Assembly (NCBI RefSeq): GCF_034439435.1
Contig: NZ_JAPCKJ010000004.1
Coordinates: 124,001-188,000 of the forward strand
Direction of reading: 5' to 3'
Origin: Sarcina sp034439435
Lineage (GTDB): Bacteria > Bacillota > Clostridia > Clostridiales > Clostridiaceae
Length of the DNA stretch: 64,000 nt
Shown here in pieces: positions 1 to 7,027 of the stretch. The translations under genes were made by a program, and so were the position numbers. Every line of letters begins with the position of its first letter. The first letter of the stretch is position 1. The notes beneath the pieces were generated by a model, which made no database searches, had not been told where the DNA came from, and worked only from the letters and a program-made list of their open reading frames with translations.

Positions 1-445
1 CTAAAAAATTATCACACGGTATTTTATCACCAATTATAACATTATTATTTATATATCCCTTTAAGCCTCCAATGCCAATAATGTTATAATTATATTCTTT
101 TTTATTAATATTACTCCATAATGTATTTATTTTTTCCAAACTATTTTTTGATAAAATATCATCAGAATCTACTATAAATACCAATCCCTCTTCAACTTTA
201 TCAATTGCTATATTCAAAGCAGTATGTTTACCACCATTTTCTTTTTTTATATATTTTATAGCTATAATACCTTCTGATATATATTTATTTACTACTTCTT
301 CTGTGTTGTCTTTACTACCATCATCAACAATAACCCATTGTATATTACTATATTTTTGTTCACATATACTTTTATAAATATTTTTTAAATACTTTCCCCT
401 ATTATAGGTTGCAGTAATTATATTTATTTTATTCTCTTTGTTCAT
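1..445 (-). CDS. Glycosyltransferase family 2, C-terminal part missing (off left edge)
   Basis: Reading the minus strand from an ATG at 443-445 gives an open frame to the window edge. It starts with a GT-A fold nucleotide-binding strand (INIITATYNRGKYL), followed by the VIVDDGSKDNTEE block and, near residue 90, FIVDSDD, the metal and sugar-nucleotide binding DxD. These are hallmarks of inverting GT2 enzymes that add one sugar to a lipid-linked repeat unit at the inner membrane face. The start overlaps the last 17 bases of the preceding glycosyltransferase, which indicates translational coupling within polysaccharide locus 1. The N-terminal half resembles the GT2 at 28849-29733. The acceptor-binding C-terminal part is outside the window, so the sugar cannot be predicted. 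Confidence 0.9.
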   Translation of the reverse strand, partial: MNKENKINIITATYNRGKYLKNIYKSICEQKYSNIQWVIVDDGSKDNTEEVVNKYISEGIIAIKYIKKENGGKHTALNIAIDKVEEGLVFIVDSDDILSKNSLEKINTLWSNINKKEYNYNIIGIGGLKGYINNNVIIGDKIPCDNFL

Positions 446-1271
446 ATTCTAAATATCCCTTTACTCTATACTTTATTGATTCCATGTAAAATTTTGACTT
501 TTTAGGTTTTATAATACATCCTACTGCTGGTCTAAATAATCTACTTATGAAAAATATAATTAACTTATAATTCTTTCTATAATATATTTCTTTTTTCATT
601 AAAGCACCTAAACCTAAACTATCTTTATTATTATTTTCAATACTTGGGTTATCATCATTTCGAGCTGGATGAAAAACAACTTTATCAGAAAAATAATCTC
701 CTTTATAATCATAATGAAGCAACTTAAAAATCAAATCACTTTCTTCTCCACTACCAAAGTAAGTCCCAGCACCTAACTTCTCATCAAATTTAATGTGTTC
801 TATATTTTTAAATTTAATAAATATAGATATACTAACACAATTTTTCATTATATTATTAAATGCTAACATTTCATTTAAATCACTTGTTTTGCCAAATTTT
901 GCTCCGGTATTCTTATCAACTACTTTGCAGCAATATATTTCTTTATCATTATTATTAAAGTATTGATCTACATTTAGTAAAGTATCTTCATCATATTCAC
1001 AATCATCATCTGGAAAAGCTATTATATTCCCAGTTACATATTTTATTCCTATATTTCTATTTAAGGATAAACCTTTTTTCTCACTTCTAATATACTTAAT
1101 TTTTATTTTATCTTTATATTTTTCATAAATTTCTTCCAATAAATAATGAGTATTTTGATCTACAATTATAAGTTCGTAATTAGAGAATTTCTGTTTTTCT
1201 AAAGTATTAATAAATGCTTCAACTTCATGGACTCTTCCTACAGTAGCCATTACTAAAGATATTTTATTCAT
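429..1271 (-). CDS. Glycosyltransferase family 2
   Basis: This 280-residue protein begins with a GT2 fold (ISLVMATVGRVHEVEAFI) and has LIIVDQN in place of the usual VDDGS. IIAFPDDDCEYDED near residue 85 is the DxD-type metal site. There is no signal peptide or strong membrane segment, so it should work on the cytoplasmic face on undecaprenyl-linked intermediates of locus 1. It follows the GT4 at 1273-2487 with almost no gap and overlaps the start of the next GT2 by 17 bases, so all three are one operon. The VDQN variant and the GLSLNRNIG segment resemble GT2 enzymes of rhamnosyl or galactosyl type, but donor and linkage cannot be read from the sequence. Confidence 0.88.
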   Translation of the reverse strand: MNKISLVMATVGRVHEVEAFINTLEKQKFSNYELIIVDQNTHYLLEEIYEKYKDKIKIKYIRSEKKGLSLNRNIGIKYVTGNIIAFPDDDCEYDEDTLLNVDQYFNNNDKEIYCCKVVDKNTGAKFGKTSDLNEMLAFNNIMKNCVSISIFIKFKNIEHIKFDEKLGAGTYFGSGEESDLIFKLLHYDYKGDYFSDKVVFHPARNDDNPSIENNNKDSLGLGALMKKEIYYRKNYKLIIFFISRLFRPAVGCIIKPKKSKFYMESIKYRVKGYLEYEQRE

Positions 1272-1272
1272 A

Positions 1273-2487
1273 TTATTCTCCCTTTTTTAGAAATTTTAAA
1301 ATTTTATTTTTTATAGCTTCAAAAGAATACTCATTTTCAAAAACTATTCTTCCATTTCTAGCCAACTTTTCTCTAATTTTAGGATTATTTATATCTTTTA
1401 ATGAACTTAAAAATTCTTTAGAAGAATCTGCTATTAATATATTTTTTTTATTTTCTATATTTAACCCTTCAGCTCCTATAGTTGTTGATATTACAGGCAT
1501 TTTTTTAGCAAAAGCTTCTATTATTTTTACTCTAAGGCCACTTCCAAAAAATATTGGCACTATCATACAATCGCATAAATCAAAATATTGATTTAAATCC
1601 TCTACAAAACCTAAAATTTCAATATCTTTTCCATTATCATATTGATTTATTTCATCACTTGCACCTTTTCCTACTATATAAAATTTAAAATTCATTTTTT
1701 CTTCTCTTAAAATAGGAATAACATTTTTTAAAAACCATAGCACACCTTCATAATTAGGCATCCAGCTCATTGTTCCTAAAAATAATATGTTTAAACATTC
1801 TTTTTTTTCATTCAAATTTTCTTTTATGTAGTCTGTAGAGAAAGCTATCGGTATCACCTTTATTTTATTCATCTTAATTCCGATGTTATCTAACTCTTTT
1901 TTATCATTTTCTGATAAAGCTATGATCTTATTAACTTTATCTCCAATATTCTTCTCATAATTTTTAAGCTTTAAATATTCTAATCCAAAAAATATTTTTT
2001 TAAATATATTCTTTTCTTCTTTAGCTTTTCTTTTCATTATTAAATACTCGCAGTTATGCTCATCTAATATGTAATCTAAATTTTTTAAATTAAAATTTTT
2101 TATATTAATAGAAATTTGTAAATGATCTATATATAATTTCTCATATTTATTTTCTTCTATTTTTTTATGTATTAACTGTGAAAAATTTCCACTAAAAAAT
2201 TTAAGTACTGTTAACGGTAAACTTGTAAATAAACTTTTTAAAGCTAACTTACACATATATTTTTTATTATCATTAGTTGTTATTTTTGATTTGAAAACAT
2301 CAATATTTTTTGCTACTTCTTTTAAATTTTCGATATACTTCAATTCATTTTCATTTTCATAATAGCAAATTAAATCTATATCATAACTTTCGGATAGTAT
2401 TTTCAATGTATTATATGTTTTTATTTTTCCACCATTATTTAATGGATAAGGTAATAATGTACTTATAAATAAAATATTTTTCTTCAT
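1273..2487 (-). CDS. Glycosyltransferase family 4 (GT-B)
   Basis: This 404-residue retaining glycosyltransferase has an N-terminal Rossmann half beginning KNILFISTLLPYPLNNGGK, the glycine-rich acceptor loop. The C-terminal half starts near residue 230 (LNILFLGTMSWMPNYEG), continues to FYIVGKG and IEILGFVEDLNQYF, and has the donor-site segment VPIFFGSGLRVKIIEAFA with the conserved acidic residue. DEHNCEY and NYEGVLWF are typical of the Wbp/Epe-like GT4 subgroup that opens with a sugar-transferase-like organisation. It ends two bases before the GT2 at 429-1271 and follows the WecG-type gene. It is a cytoplasmic enzyme building the repeat unit of locus 1. Substrate unknown. Confidence 0.9.
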   Translation of the reverse strand: MKKNILFISTLLPYPLNNGGKIKTYNTLKILSESYDIDLICYYENENELKYIENLKEVAKNIDVFKSKITTNDNKKYMCKLALKSLFTSLPLTVLKFFSGNFSQLIHKKIEENKYEKLYIDHLQISINIKNFNLKNLDYILDEHNCEYLIMKRKAKEEKNIFKKIFFGLEYLKLKNYEKNIGDKVNKIIALSENDKKELDNIGIKMNKIKVIPIAFSTDYIKENLNEKKECLNILFLGTMSWMPNYEGVLWFLKNVIPILREEKMNFKFYIVGKGASDEINQYDNGKDIEILGFVEDLNQYFDLCDCMIVPIFFGSGLRVKIIEAFAKKMPVISTTIGAEGLNIENKKNILIADSSKEFLSSLKDINNPKIREKLARNGRIVFENEYSFEAIKNKILKFLKKGE

Positions 2488-2503
2488 TTATATCTCCAAA
2501 TCT

Positions 2504-3238
2504 TTAATATTTAATAAAAATTTTAAATATTTTAAAATCATCAATTATATATCTTTTAAACATCCTTTTAGGCTCCTTGCATAATCTATAGAACCATTCA
2601 AGCCCCATATTTTGCATAATTTTAGGAGCTCTTTTTACATTTCCAGCTTCAAAATCTATGCTAGCCCCTATTGCTAATGAAATTGGTACATTAAGTTGAT
2701 TTCTATATTTATACAAAAACTTTTCTTGTTTTGGAGCGCCAAGTCCAACTGCTAATATATCTGGTCTTACATTGTTAATAACTTTAATTATTTTTTTTAT
2801 TTCATCCTCTTTTTCTTCAAATCCATAGCTTGGTGAATACGTTCCTACTATATTAAGCCCTTTATACTTTTCTTTTAAATTTTCAGCTGCTTTAGCTGCA
2901 ACGCCTTCTGCCGCGCCTAATAAAAATAAACTATACTCTTTTTCAGCAGCTCTTTCACAAAGTTTTGGAAAAAAATCTGATCCTGAAATTTTCTCCTTTA
3001 TTGGATTCCCTTTTATTTTTGATATCCATATTAATGGCATTCCATCTGTCAAAATCAAATCTGCATTTCTATATACATCTTGAAAGTCCTTATCGGTCTC
3101 TAATTTAACTATATGATCAACATTTGGTGTAACAACATAACTTGGCTTTTTATTTAAAATTAGTTTTTCAGCTCTATCTAGTGCTTCGTCCATAGTTAGA
3201 TTATCAACTTCTATATTAAGAAAATTCATTCTACTCAT
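2504..3238 (-). CDS. WecG/TagA/CpsF-family glycosyltransferase (GT26)
   Basis: At 244 residues this is the usual length for the family. Diagnostic segments are YVVTPNVDHIVKL, ILTDGMPLIWISK (the conserved T-D-G-xP), GSDFF, FLLGAAEGVAAKAAENL and VGLGAPKQEKFL, ending in the basic tail EWFYRLCKEPKRMFKRY that tethers GT26 enzymes to the membrane. Members transfer N-acetylmannosamine (TagA) or its uronic acid (WecG), or glucuronic acid-type sugars, to a lipid-linked first sugar, typically as the second step of repeat-unit assembly. Its place right after the initiating transferase and ManC agrees with an early step. Two in-frame ATGs (residues 1 and 4) are both possible starts, and no ribosome site clearly decides between them. 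Confidence 0.92.
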   Translation of the reverse strand: MSRMNFLNIEVDNLTMDEALDRAEKLILNKKPSYVVTPNVDHIVKLETDKDFQDVYRNADLILTDGMPLIWISKIKGNPIKEKISGSDFFPKLCERAAEKEYSLFLLGAAEGVAAKAAENLKEKYKGLNIVGTYSPSYGFEEKEDEIKKIIKVINNVRPDILAVGLGAPKQEKFLYKYRNQLNVPISLAIGASIDFEAGNVKRAPKIMQNMGLEWFYRLCKEPKRMFKRYIIDDFKIFKIFIKY

Positions 3239-3264
3239 ATCATCAACACTTTCATCATTATTTT

Positions 3265-4311
3265 TTATAATACTTCTTTATAATCTCTAAGATTATCCAT
3301 ATAATCTTTTTTTACAATAAATATAGCGTCATCTGTTTCAACTGTCATGATATCTTCCACACCAATCATAACAACTTTCTTTTCTTTATTAATAGCCATA
3401 TTTGATTTTGACTCTATTACCCTTACATTTTCATTTACTATATTATTATTTAAATCTTTTTTTCTGTACCTTTCTACAGATCTCCAAGTTCCAATATCAT
3501 CCCATCCTATATCACTTGGAATAACTCTTATCTCATCTGCATTTTCCAAAATTGCATAGTCAACTGAAATTGAATCAGTATTTTTATAGTTATTATTTAT
3601 AAGTTCTTGAAGATTTTCCTCACTAATCTCTTCAATTCCTTTTAACGCTTCATATGTATTTGGTATATGCTCTTTTACTCTATTAATTATGTTATCAACA
3701 GTCCATAGGAACATTCCTCCATTCCAAAGATATGAACCATCTAATAAATATTCCTCAGCTTTTTCTTTATCAGGTTTCTCAACAAATTTTTCAACTTTTA
3801 TTACTTCACTATTATTCACTAAGTTTTGTTCTTCAGTAAATTTAATATATCCATAACCAGTTTCCGCTCTACTTGGAGTCATTCCTAATGTAAGAATTGC
3901 ACTTTTATGTTCTTTTAAATATTCTTCTCCATCTAAAAGTATTTCTCTAAACCTACCTTCATTACTTATTAAATGATCTGAAGGTAAAACTACCATTGTT
4001 GCATTTTTATAATATCTCTTTATAACTAATGCAGATAAAGCTATACATGGTGCTGTATTTCTTCCTTCAGGTTCCACTATAATATTCTTTTCTGGTAATT
4101 CTGGAAGCTGTTCTTTTACTAAATCTATATATCTTTCACCAGTACAAACAAATATTCTTTCTATGGGAATTATAGGTTTCACCCTATCTATAGTCATTTG
4201 TATCATGGTTTTATCGCCTATAAGTTTTAAAAATTGTTTTGGTTTTTCCTCTGTTGATAAAGGCCAAAATCTTGTCCCCTTCCCTCCAGCCATTATTAAT
4301 GCACATAACAT
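3265..4311 (-). CDS. manC: Mannose-1-phosphate guanylyltransferase
   Basis: The enzyme makes GDP-mannose from mannose-1-phosphate and GTP. The N-terminal nucleotidyltransferase signature ALIMAGGKGTRFWPLS is followed by KPKQFL, VEPEGRNTAPCIALSAL, VVLPSDHLI, FVEKPD, WNGGMFLW and IGWDDIGTWRS, all standard for the family. At 348 residues it lacks the C-terminal phosphomannose isomerase domain of fused ManC/AlgA proteins, as is common in Firmicutes. It lies between the initiating sugar transferase and the WecG-type transferase. This implies that the locus 1 polysaccharide contains mannose or a GDP-mannose-derived sugar, such as a GDP-deoxyhexose made by genes beyond the left edge. Confidence 0.95.
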   Translation of the reverse strand: MLCALIMAGGKGTRFWPLSTEEKPKQFLKLIGDKTMIQMTIDRVKPIIPIERIFVCTGERYIDLVKEQLPELPEKNIIVEPEGRNTAPCIALSALVIKRYYKNATMVVLPSDHLISNEGRFREILLDGEEYLKEHKSAILTLGMTPSRAETGYGYIKFTEEQNLVNNSEVIKVEKFVEKPDKEKAEEYLLDGSYLWNGGMFLWTVDNIINRVKEHIPNTYEALKGIEEISEENLQELINNNYKNTDSISVDYAILENADEIRVIPSDIGWDDIGTWRSVERYRKKDLNNNIVNENVRVIESKSNMAINKEKKVVMIGVEDIMTVETDDAIFIVKKDYMDNLRDYKEVL

Positions 4312-4331
4312 ATACTTTCATCCCCTTTTAT

Positions 4332-5000
4332 CTAACTTGCACTTTTATCTCCAAAAAGCACAAAAAATGTTTTAAAAATTAACTTTAAATCTAACCATAG
4401 ATTTCTATCATGAACATACTTAACATCAAGCTTCATCCAATCATTAAAATCTATATCATTTCTCCCCATTACTTGCCAATAACATGTTAAACCAGGTTTA
4501 ACCTCTAGTCTTTCTCTCATCCATGGTTCAAACTGAGATACTTCCTTTTGAAGGCTTGGTCTAGGACCAACTAAGCTCATTTCTCCCTTTAAAACATTTA
4601 TGAGTTGAGGTAACTCATCTATACTAGTTTTTCTTATGAATCTTCCAACTTTAGTTATTCTAGGATCATTTTTCATTTTAAACATTGGTCCAGACATTTC
4701 ATTTCGCTCCATAAGTTTAGCTTTTAATTCTTCTGCATTACTAACCATTGATCTAAACTTATACATATTAAATTCTTCACCATACTGGCCTACCCTTTTT
4801 TGAGAAAACCAAACAGTTCCTTTTCTATCCTCAATTTTTATAGCTATTGCTACGATTAAAAATAAAGGACTTAATATTATTAATCCGATTCCTGAACCCA
4901 AAATATCAATTAATCTTTTACAGAATAAATAATTCTTTTTTCCATGATCTGATAATTGTTCTTTATCTTCATCTGAAATTTTCTCTAAAGATTCATACAT
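4332..5000 (-). CDS. Undecaprenyl-phosphate sugar-1-phosphate transferase (initiating)
   Basis: This 222-residue bacterial sugar transferase has one N-terminal re-entrant membrane helix (about residues 33-56, LIDILGSGIGLIILSPLFLIVAIAIKI). The catalytic domain carries WFSQKRVGQYGEEFNMYKFRSM, the ...SIDELPQLINVLKGEMSLVGPRP block with the catalytic Asp-Glu pair, and PGLTCYWQV. It corresponds to the C-terminal catalytic part of WbaP/WcaJ; the SGPMFKMKNDPRIT insert is typical of hexose-1-phosphate enzymes rather than PglC. It should start the locus 1 repeat unit by loading a sugar-1-phosphate on undecaprenyl phosphate at the inner membrane. It follows the tyrosine kinase across a 131-bp gap that contains a hairpin. 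Confidence 0.93.
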   Translation of the reverse strand: MYESLEKISDEDKEQLSDHGKKNYLFCKRLIDILGSGIGLIILSPLFLIVAIAIKIEDRKGTVWFSQKRVGQYGEEFNMYKFRSMVSNAEELKAKLMERNEMSGPMFKMKNDPRITKVGRFIRKTSIDELPQLINVLKGEMSLVGPRPSLQKEVSQFEPWMRERLEVKPGLTCYWQVMGRNDIDFNDWMKLDVKYVHDRNLWLDLKLIFKTFFVLFGDKSAS

Positions 5001-5085
5001 TTAACTCTATCCCCCTAACATATTTTATTTTTAACCTAAACACGTTTTCTTTTGCACATTAATTTTTCATATCATAAATAACAAC

Positions 5086-5113
5086 CTAACACTCCTACTT
5101 TAGTGAGTGTTAG
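5086..5113 (-). other. Intergenic hairpin within locus 1 operon
   Basis: CTAACACTC (5086-5094) pairs with GAGTGTTAG (5105-5113) around a 10-base loop, 19 bases after the kinase stop. No uridine run follows on the minus strand, so it is not a convincing terminator. It may be an mRNA processing or attenuation structure separating the regulatory genes (Wzz, kinase) from the biosynthetic genes. Confidence 0.5.
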
Positions 5114-5131
5114 ACTGCTTATGTTTAAATA

Positions 5132-5785
5132 TTAATCTTTTTTATAATAATGATAGTATTTTCCTCTTTGAGATTCTTCTCCATTAAATACTGTTCCTAT
5201 TATATTAGCCTTAACTGCTTTTAATCCTTTTACTGCTTCAACAACAGCATCTTTTTTTGTATAACCATACTTTACAACTAATATTGTTCCATCAACCTTT
5301 GTTGAAAGTATTTTTGAATCTGTTACAGCATTCACTGGTGGCATATCTAATATTATGTAATCATATTTTTCTTTTAATTGTTCTAATAAATGCTCCATCG
5401 CTTTAGAAGCAAGCATCTCAGCTGGATTTGGAGGGATTGTCCCAGATGGTAATACATGAAGTCCTGATTCATGCTTATAAACAACCTTACCAAATTCGGT
5501 CATACCAATTAAAAACTCTGATAATCCCACAGAATTACTTATTCCAAACTCTTTATGTACAACAGGTTTTCTTAAATCGCAATCTATAAGTATTACTCTC
5601 TTTCCATCTTGAGCAAAAGAAAGAGCTAAGTTAGCACTTGTAGTTGATTTTCCTTCCCCTGGCTCTGAACTAGTCATAACAATTGACTTAACAGGATTAT
5701 CAAAAGATGAATATTGTATGTTTGTTCTTAAAGTTCTATAACTCTCAGCAGCTACTGACTGAGGATTGCTTTCTAGTATTAACAT
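5132..5785 (-). CDS. Capsular polysaccharide tyrosine kinase (CpsD/CapB/YwqD family)
   Basis: This 217-residue BY-kinase has the Walker A motif SSEPGEGKST near residue 40, Walker A' VILIDCDLRKP and Walker B YDYIILDMPP, and ends in a tyrosine cluster (KYYHYYKKD) that is autophosphorylated in trans in this family. The N-terminal AAESYRTLRTNIQYS region is the oligomerisation motif. It works at the membrane with the Wzz-type activator encoded immediately upstream, at 5797-6492, as the split Gram-positive CapA/CapB pair that controls chain length and export. No CpsB/YwqE-type phosphatase gene accompanies it in this window. A paralogue is encoded at 44196-44888. Confidence 0.94.
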   Translation of the reverse strand: MLILESNPQSVAAESYRTLRTNIQYSSFDNPVKSIVMTSSEPGEGKSTTSANLALSFAQDGKRVILIDCDLRKPVVHKEFGISNSVGLSEFLIGMTEFGKVVYKHESGLHVLPSGTIPPNPAEMLASKAMEHLLEQLKEKYDYIILDMPPVNAVTDSKILSTKVDGTILVVKYGYTKKDAVVEAVKGLKAVKANIIGTVFNGEESQRGKYYHYYKKD

Positions 5786-5796
5786 TCTCTTTCCTC

Positions 5797-6492
5797 CTAA
5801 GCATCAAGATTATTATAATCTGGTATTGTTCCTATTATAGGTAAATCTAAAGTCTTTTCTAACTCTTCCCTTGATTTAAATGTATTATCTAAATATTCAA
5901 GTAAAAGTACTACTCCTACCCCAACCATAAGGCCTAAAACAAAAGCAATAAGTATGTTAAGCTTCTTGTTTGGACTAACTGGATGCTCTGGAAGCTGTGG
6001 TGCTTGTATTATTTGAATATTTCCATTAGGAATAAGTTTTTTAGATTCAGAAATAAATTCATTAGTTATGGCTTCTGTAATCTTTAAAACATCTTCAGGA
6101 TTTTCTCCCTTATATGTTAAATCTAAAATTTGTGTATCAGCACTTGGAACAACTTGTAAATTATCAAGTAAGCCTTTAACTTGTTTACTATTAAAGTCTA
6201 GTCCTGCATTATCTACAGCCTTAGTAACTAAATCTGAAGTCTTGGCAAGTTCTGCATAAGTCTTCATTAATTGTTGATACATCATTACATCATTACTATT
6301 GTATGCATTATTATCTTGTGATTCTTGCTTACCAATAAAAAGCTTAGTTGATGCTTCATATTGTGGTTTTATAACAAAAAAACTTAATATTGCTGAGATT
6401 AAGGTTGCTCCAATAGTTATTAAAGCTATTAATCTCCATCTTTTCTTTAAAGCATAAGCAATCTCTTGTAAGCTTATAGTATTCTCTTCCAT
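5797..6492 (-). CDS. Polysaccharide chain-length determinant / kinase activator (Wzz, CapA/YveK type)
   Basis: This protein has two membrane helices (about residues 18-40 and 175-198) flanking an extracytoplasmic Wzz domain with YEASTKLFIGKQE and the proline-rich APQLPEHPVSPNKKLNIL motif before the second helix. The cytoplasmic tail is the activating segment for the BY-kinase encoded 11 bases downstream. I chose the ATG at 6490-6492 (231 residues) because AGGAGGG lies seven bases upstream; a longer in-frame reading to 6558 adds a lysine-rich stretch not seen in the family. First gene of locus 1, preceded by a candidate promoter near 6772-6801. Paralogue at 44907-45569. Confidence 0.93.
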   Translation of the reverse strand: MEENTISLQEIAYALKKRWRLIALITIGATLISAILSFFVIKPQYEASTKLFIGKQESQDNNAYNSNDVMMYQQLMKTYAELAKTSDLVTKAVDNAGLDFNSKQVKGLLDNLQVVPSADTQILDLTYKGENPEDVLKITEAITNEFISESKKLIPNGNIQIIQAPQLPEHPVSPNKKLNILIAFVLGLMVGVGVVLLLEYLDNTFKSREELEKTLDLPIIGTIPDYNNLDA

Positions 6493-6771
6493 GAACCCTC
6501 CTACTTTATTAAATTGTTTTAAGTTTAATTTTAATATTATTTTTTGTTTTATCAACAAACTATCTCACCTAAATATAATATAACAAAATAAAAAATTCAT
6601 AAAGTGGCTACTAATTCTTGCATTTCTAATTTTTTTCATTTTTTATATTTTTAAAAACTTTTTTTAAAATTAAAATCTATAAAAAACAAAAAAGTATTCC
6701 TTTTTATTGAAACTTATTATAATATTAAAATATTTATTAAAATATTTATCAATATTTTTTAATTAATTTTC

Positions 6772-6801
6772 TATATACTATATTTCTACTATGATTTTTA
6801 A
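6772..6801 (-). promoter_or_regulatory. Candidate promoter of polysaccharide locus 1
   Basis: On the minus strand, TTAAAA (6796-6801) and TATATA (6772-6777) are separated by 18 bases. The segment just downstream (AAATTAATTA) matches the equivalent position in the promoter block at 36375-36692. It leaves a leader of about 270 bases before the Wzz start. Confidence 0.4.
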
Positions 6802-6862
6802 CTTTTTTATACTTTTTTTAAACATTATTCACTTTAAGAAAACAATTTCATAACCATAAACA

Positions 6863-6897
6863 ATATGACTTTTTTCTACAAAATATTTTTTTGTTAA
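6863..6897. promoter_or_regulatory. Copy A of a 35-bp motif found upstream of three promoters
   Basis: ATATGACTTTTTTC followed by an ACAAAAT...TTTGTTAA inverted repeat lies about 65-90 bases upstream of the candidate locus 1 promoter. Near-identical copies are at 33555-33587 and 36537-36570. It could be an operator or upstream activator site shared by the polysaccharide and peptide genes; the binding protein is unknown. Confidence 0.5.
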
Positions 6898-6938
6898 CTT
6901 TTTGTTAATTTGTTATCAACACCTTTTTTATCTCAACA

Positions 6939-6977
6939 AAAGGTATTTATTTACTTATAAAGCAAATAAATACCTTT
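6939..6977 (-). terminator. Terminator after the 963-residue gene
   Basis: A perfect 14-bp stem, AAAGGTATTTATTT (6939-6952) with AAATAAATACCTTT (6964-6977), has an 11-base loop. It is followed on the minus strand by TTTT and lies about 50 bases after the stop at 7028. It separates that gene from locus 1. Confidence 0.7.
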
Positions 6978-7027
6978 AGATTACCATTTGTTAATATTTT
7001 CTAAATTGGTAATATTTTTAAACTTCA

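Noticed and set aside
5086..5113. Intrinsic terminator between the kinase and sugar transferase
   Set aside because: The 9-bp stem has no following T-run on the minus strand, so read-through of the operon is more likely.
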